This document shows, in pieces, positions 59,170 through 64,000 of a stretch of DNA of 64,000 nt. The DNA comes from Knoxdaviesia capensis (lineage: Eukaryota; Ascomycota; Sordariomycetes; Microascales; Gondwanamycetaceae). Position numbers and translations under genes: made by a program. Numbering within the stretch: the first letter of the stretch is position 1; each line of letters opens with the position of its first letter. The notes beneath the pieces were generated by a model. That model was given only the letters and a program-made list of their open reading frames with translations. It was not told where the DNA came from and ran no database searches. The stretch spans positions 2,041,565 through 2,105,564 of the forward strand of contig LNGK01000006.1 in NCBI GenBank assembly GCA_001510575.1. Direction: 5' to 3'.

Positions 59170-60179
59170 ATAAAACCAGTATGTCATCAGACTTGACAAC
59201 AAAGGAGCCTCTGACTCACAAGGTCTACTAGTATAGGTGGGTGGTAGAGTCTGTTACAAAACTATATAATGAATGAGCGCCTTTACTTGCAGAGGCATAC
59301 TGTGGAAGCTTACTACCCACATATCACGACAACCCTAACCCTAACACACAAACCCTACCCCTAGCCATACGATTACTCAGCACACGAGGCTATGTGGGGG
59401 CCAAGACAAAGGCTCCAGTAACAGGTGGTACATCCTCCAGTATGGGAGCTGAGGGCAAAACTGAAGTACCTGATCTCTTCCCCCATCTTTCACCTTGATG
59501 CTTTTCACAACGTCAGCTGGTCCAAAGAGAAAAAAAAGTTGCCCAAAAACGACAAAACCACCACGACCAATCTCGCGATACCTTCACATTTGACCACTTC
59601 CGACATCTTTGGCCTTCTATTACTAGTGGCATCATATTCTCCATCTATTCTAGTACCTAGCAATACATTTCTTCGAGCTCCCAGAGCCTGTGACGATCGC
59701 TCAAACTGTGCACGAAAACCGTCCCTTCTCCTTTTCGGCCCTGTGCCCATCCGCAAGGCTGCCCACGATCCACGACGACGTGCCAAACGTCAAAGAAAAC
59801 ACACGACACGCGGGCCGCCTACGCTGTAGGACCGATACCACAGAAACACAAATACCCTCTGCAGTGTCTTGCTGCACCGATGAAGACAAGGCTGTGGCCG
59901 GCTGAGCCCATTCGCGAGTAGATCTCCCCGAAGCCAGTATGCCCGTGTTTCTCCGGCGGCCAAGAACCATTGTTGTGCTGCCGATATAATCGCCTCGCTG
60001 CTCTTGCGAGCGCCCCGCTGCTTCTGGCACCCGGGCTGCTGCTGTTGCTTGCCAACGCCGGACCAAGCTGGAGACGCCCACAGGCACGCGTCCGGGGGGA
60101 GGAGCCGGTCCTGGCAGCGTTGTTGTTGTTTTGAATGGCGGTGGTGATAGTGCCGATGGGTATGTTTTTGTGATTCACG
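59170..60179 (+). ncRNA. Candidate telomerase RNA (speculative)
   Basis: Approximate limits only. A TATAAAA box lies at 59139-59145; about 190 bp further is AACCCTAACCCTAAC (59331-59345), able to act as a template for TTAGGG repeats. At 59474-59541 the order TCTCTT, T-rich loop, CAAC, AAGAGA, A-run, GTTG could form an H-type pseudoknot with U-rich and A-rich strands as in telomerase RNAs. At 60180 the sequence ATAAGT matches the unusual 5' splice site used for 3'-end formation of some fungal telomerase RNAs. I could not identify the P6/P6.1 domain, telomere-like boxes occur elsewhere in the window, and the 3' part would overlap the likely leader of the SUMO protease gene. Confidence 0.2.
59331..59345. 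repeat. Interstitial telomere-like repeat (C-rich strand on plus)
   Basis: AACCCTAACCCTAAC, two and a half telomere units, followed 6 bp later by a diverged AACCCTACCCCTA. This is one of the two cleanest copies in the window (the other at 1476-1494). Confidence 0.75.
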
Positions 60180-60555
60180 ATAAGTGATTACACTGGAGGA
60201 CTGTTTACTTCGCGCGAATGCGAGTGTGTACACTGGCTTTTTGCTATATTTTTGTGCTTCTTCTGTGTACACTTGATTTCTCCCTCCTCCACAACTGTCC
60301 ACAACTTCTTCTCCTTTTCATTCTTCTTCCTCATCTATTTTTTTTTGACATCACCGACTTTTTTTTCTCCTACTTCCAACCGCTTTTCCAACTTTCACCC
60401 GCATTCTTGTTAATCTTCACCACGATGCATGTTGCTTCATGATTTGTCACCCCTATCCCTATTCTGATGATCTCTCTCAAATCATCTCTCTGTGTCTTCC
60501 CTCATCTAATCATCGTTGACTCTCCAGGAAGCGCAATCGTTATCGAAAAGCGAAC

Positions 60556-63500
60556 ATGCAAAAGATTCACGATTATGGCTCTCCAGCGTAAGTTACTACA
60601 CCTCTCTCTTTCTTTTGTTTCTGTGGATATCTAGTTACTAACAAATGTCTGGATACGTTCTGCTTCAGTGACCGTGCCAATGGAGTTCCAGTGCCTGTCA
60701 ATTCTTCCGGCGGTCGGGGCCTTGCCGGAGCTCAACTTCTCGTAAGTGATGATCTGTCGTGCTTGAAAAGTTGGGCCTTAGTATGCTGACTTTACCCCGC
60801 CACGACTCTAGAAGCACCTGAACTCTGCCAATTTGACTCGGGGAAACACCCTCAATCGACAGACCCCGATCTCTTCTGGACCGTTCAACCAGTCTGCCAA
60901 GCAGAATCACGATGTTCCGCCGACTCGAAACCGTAGGCCCTCCATTGCATCCCACCTCGGAAGCGACGATTCCAAGTCAACGCGCGATTCTTCCAGACCC
61001 CGTTCACTGACACCCAGTACGACATTCTCTGCGACAGTTTCCGAATTGCACTCCGTTGATGACGCCCTCGGAAGCAAAAGCCGGCGGAATCGTCGTCGCC
61101 GAGCTCGGCGTCGCTCAAATGACTCTAACGGGTCCAAAAACAATGGCGGGGACGCTGTCACTGCTAGTGTTAACCCCCACCCCCCGGCACGCCCCAAGTT
61201 CCGACCAACTTCCAGCCCGGATCATCTTCACCCTACCGTTTCTCCCACCATCTCCCCTGAGGATCCTCACCACATCGCCTCACCTTCATTCACCCCCAAC
61301 AAAAGTAACAAGGAACGTGTCACCCGCCCCCTGAGAGAACACGAGAAAATCGCCGATGGAGAGGACGAGCTTCAGATCCGCGACCAAAGCCCCGCCTTTA
61401 CTTCCACTACCCCCTCGCGACCGGCCACGGACCCCTCCCGGCGCTCTATTCAGCGCTCTCGCGCGCCCTCTCCTCGCACTGATCGCAAGGCCTCTGATAT
61501 CAGACGTTCCGGTCCTGCGAGTGGCGGCTTCCAAGGTCGCCGGAATTCATCCGATGACCAGCCCAAGCAGGCGTCTAACCAACAAGCGACCATTGAGAAA
61601 CTCGCCGCCCACAAAGCCCAAGCCGAGAACACCCGCCGATCTTACCAGGAGCAATCTGCCTCTCAAGCGTCCAAGAAACATGAGCTAGATGCCCAACGCC
61701 ATCTTCCTCCGACACAAGCCACGGCTGCAGACATTCAGCGTTCTACGATTTCCTCCAAACTCAAGACGTACGGAAAATCCAACCAGACCACCATGAACGC
61801 AATTGGAAACGCTGGCGGCCGAAGCGAGCCCAGATCCGGCAATTCATCCCGGTCTCAAAGCAGCGAGCCTTCCATTATTAATGGCCTAGATGTCGTCGTC
61901 GCTGTGTGCGGACGCAATATGTTCAAACTGGATGAGCCATTTCGGCTGCAGGCTGATCACAAGCACGAGCTGCATGTCCGAGACGAGCATGGCAACATTC
62001 TGGATCTGCCCTGGGCGGTCATCAACCCCGACAAGGTCAATACGGTTCGGTTCCACGAAAATAGTGGCATTGTCCAGATCATGCAACTGTCCAAAAGCGG
62101 GGGGGGCGCACCCTTGATCCTTCTATTTGCCGATCGAATTCAAGCTAAGAAGCTGAGAATCTGGCTTCAAGCTAAGATGTTCACGCCTGCTTTCAGGATC
62201 AAGTTTGAGTCGAGAGATGTGTAAGTTCGAGCCCCATACCTAAACCATATTCTCTTGAGTTAGCCTACTAACCCCGGATTTCTCTTGTTTCATAGTGGCT
62301 GGCTCAAACTTGCACTTGACAACGCAAGCTACACTGCCGACACAGTTATTCGTCCTAAGATACTGGAGCACAACGACAAACCCCAGTGTCCCATCGCGTC
62401 GGAGCAGGACAAGTCCGGGCCCGCCCCTGAGCGCCAGACCACGAATAAGGTTGTGTCCCAGAAGCCCACAGAGTCTCGTTGCGGATCCCTCACAGCAGAG
62501 TCGTCAAATGCAACTACGCGCATGTTTACGCGGTCGAAGGGCAACTCGGATGACCTGAAGGCTGGCCTTAGCTTTGAACGAACCCGGAGAGAGGTGCGCG
62601 CTCGTGAGCCGAAGATCGTCATCGAGCCTGAACTGTGGACGGAGAAGAACCCCGGATGGCAGGAAAAGTGGAAGAAGACCCTTGTGTACCCGCCCACGGG
62701 ACGCGATCGAGCGACGGTGGATGCTGTGGACATTCCGCGACTTGACGAGGGCGAGTTCCTGAACGACAGCCTGATCATGTTCTACCTGCGGTTCCTCCAG
62801 ATCTGCCAACAAGAGGAGACCCCGGAGTCGGCATCGAAAGTCTACGTGATGAATACCTACTTCTTCGAGACGCTGGCAAAGACGAAGGCCCGCGGAACAA
62901 TCAACTACGCCGGAGTGCAGAAGTGGACCTCGAGAATCGACATCTTCGGATACGACTACATTCTGGTGCCCGTGAACGAGAATACGCACTGGTACCTGAT
63001 CATCATTTGCAACCCGGCGAAGTTGTTGCCCGAAGACGACCAGGAGCAGCAGCAGCAGCAACAGGAGGACGAGGAGAGAGCCGTGGACAGCAACAAGGGG
63101 CTGGACCTGCTAGAGGATGGGGTGGCGGGGCGGCAAGGAGGAGCCCAGCAGCCCGGCGGGGTGGTGGCGTCAGCGCGTAAAGGGGCCGGGTTCGGGGGCA
63201 AGAAGCCCGACCCCTCGGAAGCGCGCATCATCTCGCTGGACTCGCTGGGGGGGAGCCATTCGACGACTTGTACGATGCTGAAGCAGTATCTACTTGAGGA
63301 GATAAAATCTCGCAAGGGCGTCGACATGGCCCCTCCCCGGCAGCTGGGTCTAACGGCCAAGGGCATTCCACAGCAGCAGAATTTCTGCGACTGTGGCGTG
63401 TTCCTTCTGGGCTACACGGCCCGTTTCCTCCAGGACCCCGAGGATTTTACGCGGCGGCTGATGGAGCGCGAGAAGATCGAGTGGGGCCTCGATCCCTCGC

Positions 63501-64000
63501 GTCTCCGGAGCCAGATCCGCTCCACGCTGTTTCGCCTACAGCGGGAGCTCCAGAGCGGCGCGGCAGACAACGATGCCGGGAGCCTGTTGGCGAAAGCCAG
63601 CAGGGCCAATGCTAGCAATAGCACCCCCGGTCCCGATGCCCGCCGTCTCTCGGAGACGAGCCGACGTTCGTCGAGCTCGTCGGATCTGGCCCCGCCGGCC
63701 CCGGGGTCCTTGCTCTCCGCCACCACCTCCACCTCCACCTCCACTCCCACTCCCACTCCCACCACGCTCGAGGGCTCCTCCCACCCTCGCCCCAGTCCGG
63801 CAGCCGGCCTTAAGCGGAGGCGTCCGTCGGACGATGACTTGTCGTCGTCCGGCGGCGCTTCTGGCGAGTCGGCCGCGAAGAGACGGTGCGCCGCCCCGCG
63901 ATCGCCGGAAACCCCTGCAGCGCCCGCCATTTATGGTGGCGGCCCCTGCGGCGGTTCTCCGCGCGATGGCGGTGGTGGCAGCAGCAGCACCGGTCCCACG
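60556..64000 (+). CDS. Ulp2-like SUMO-specific cysteine protease (runs off right edge)
   Basis: Four exons visible (60556-60587, 60669-60741, 60812-62220, 62296-64000), all joining in frame (GTAAGT or GTAAGTTC donors, AG acceptors), give 1073 residues with no stop before the edge. Residues about 36-385 are disordered and Ser/Pro/Arg rich. Residues about 388-510 form a PH-like fold (DVVVAVCGRNMFKLDEPFRL onward) typical of Ulp2-type proteins. The C48 protease domain starts near residue 620 with EFLNDSLIMFYLRFL; the catalytic triad is His736 (NTHWYLI), Asp820 (SLDSLGG) and Cys871 (FCDCGVF), with the oxyanion Gln in PQQQN. About 75 residues rich in Gln, Glu and Gly are inserted between His and Asp, as in Ulp2/SENP6/SENP7. 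It removes SUMO chains, usually in the nucleus. The first ATG may be preceded by a 5'UTR intron (CTCTCCAG at about 60520). Confidence 0.93.

Larger units (their letters stand above)
44617..60555. other. 15.9 kb region without a supportable protein gene
   Basis: No frame in this stretch shows a known domain, sensible codon use or convincing splice joins. The first 2 kb (GA-rich on the plus strand, so CT-rich on the minus) is the promoter and leader of the GT2 gene; the last 300 bp is the CT-rich leader of the SUMO protease gene. Between them lie GT and GA microsatellites (about 44627, 45083, 45430, 48610, 51990), an AAT/CAT repeat at 48469-48500, telomere-like sequence at 49783-49810 and 59331-59345, and many short copies of the CTGTACAG palindrome. 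Several TATA-like boxes (52883, 55450, 59139) occur. Non-coding transcripts are possible. Confidence 0.55.

Overview
The window reads as genomic DNA of a filamentous ascomycete (Pezizomycotina; Eurotiomycetes is plausible but not proven). The signs are short introns (about 50-110 nt) with GTAAGT-type donors and CTAAC branch sites, GC-rich coding sequence, pyrimidine-rich leaders, and families typical of moulds: DUF1996 secreted protein, GH5_7 mannanase, Opi1, Ulp2-like SUMO protease. There are no operons and no virus, CRISPR or intact transposon.

Layout. 1-1027: 5' part of an auxilin/Swa2-like gene (minus), leaving the window on the left. 1.0-8.2 kb: long gene-free spacer with microsatellites, telomere-like boxes and an unusual inverted TACTG repeat. 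8.6-10.4 kb: secreted DUF1996 protein (+). 13.3-17.0 kb: 1255-residue single-pass membrane protein with a huge disordered tail (+). 17.5-18.5 kb: Lot5/ICln-like protein (minus), divergent from a 206-residue protein of unknown function (18.9-19.6 kb, +). 20.7-22.8 kb: Opi1-family transcription factor (minus). 22.8-27.6 kb: spacer with tRNA-like promoter boxes. 27.6-29.0 kb: endo-mannanase (minus), divergent from the AP-1 mu subunit (31.3-33.0 kb, +). 34.0-35.7 kb: Rkm4/SETD6-like SET methyltransferase (minus). 36.6-37.4 kb: type II haloacid dehalogenase (minus). 37.4-41.8 kb: spacer with a GC-rich hairpin and a decayed tandem duplication. 41.8-44.6 kb: large GT2 membrane glycosyltransferase (minus). 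44.6-60.5 kb: about 16 kb with no protein gene I can support. 60.6-64.0 kb: Ulp2-like SUMO protease (+), leaving the window on the right.

The recognisable genes are mostly housekeeping: clathrin traffic (Swa2-like, AP-1 mu), methylosome/volume regulation (ICln-like), lipid gene control (Opi1), ribosomal protein methylation (Rkm4-like) and SUMO removal (Ulp2-like). To these are added secreted or wall-related functions (DUF1996, mannanase, GT2). They do not form an obvious cluster. Eleven protein genes are modelled to base level from in-frame splice joins (or as single exons), except that the first and last are cut by the window edges.

The most interesting non-coding signal is at 59.1-60.2 kb: a TATA box, a 15-nt telomere-complementary sequence, an H-type pseudoknot-like arrangement and an ATAAGT site in the order expected for a fungal telomerase RNA. 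It is a hypothesis, not a call. The second is a dispersed palindrome built from the pentanucleotide TACTG in alternating orientation, found at one large cluster near 6.1 kb and at many sites in the 45-60 kb spacer.
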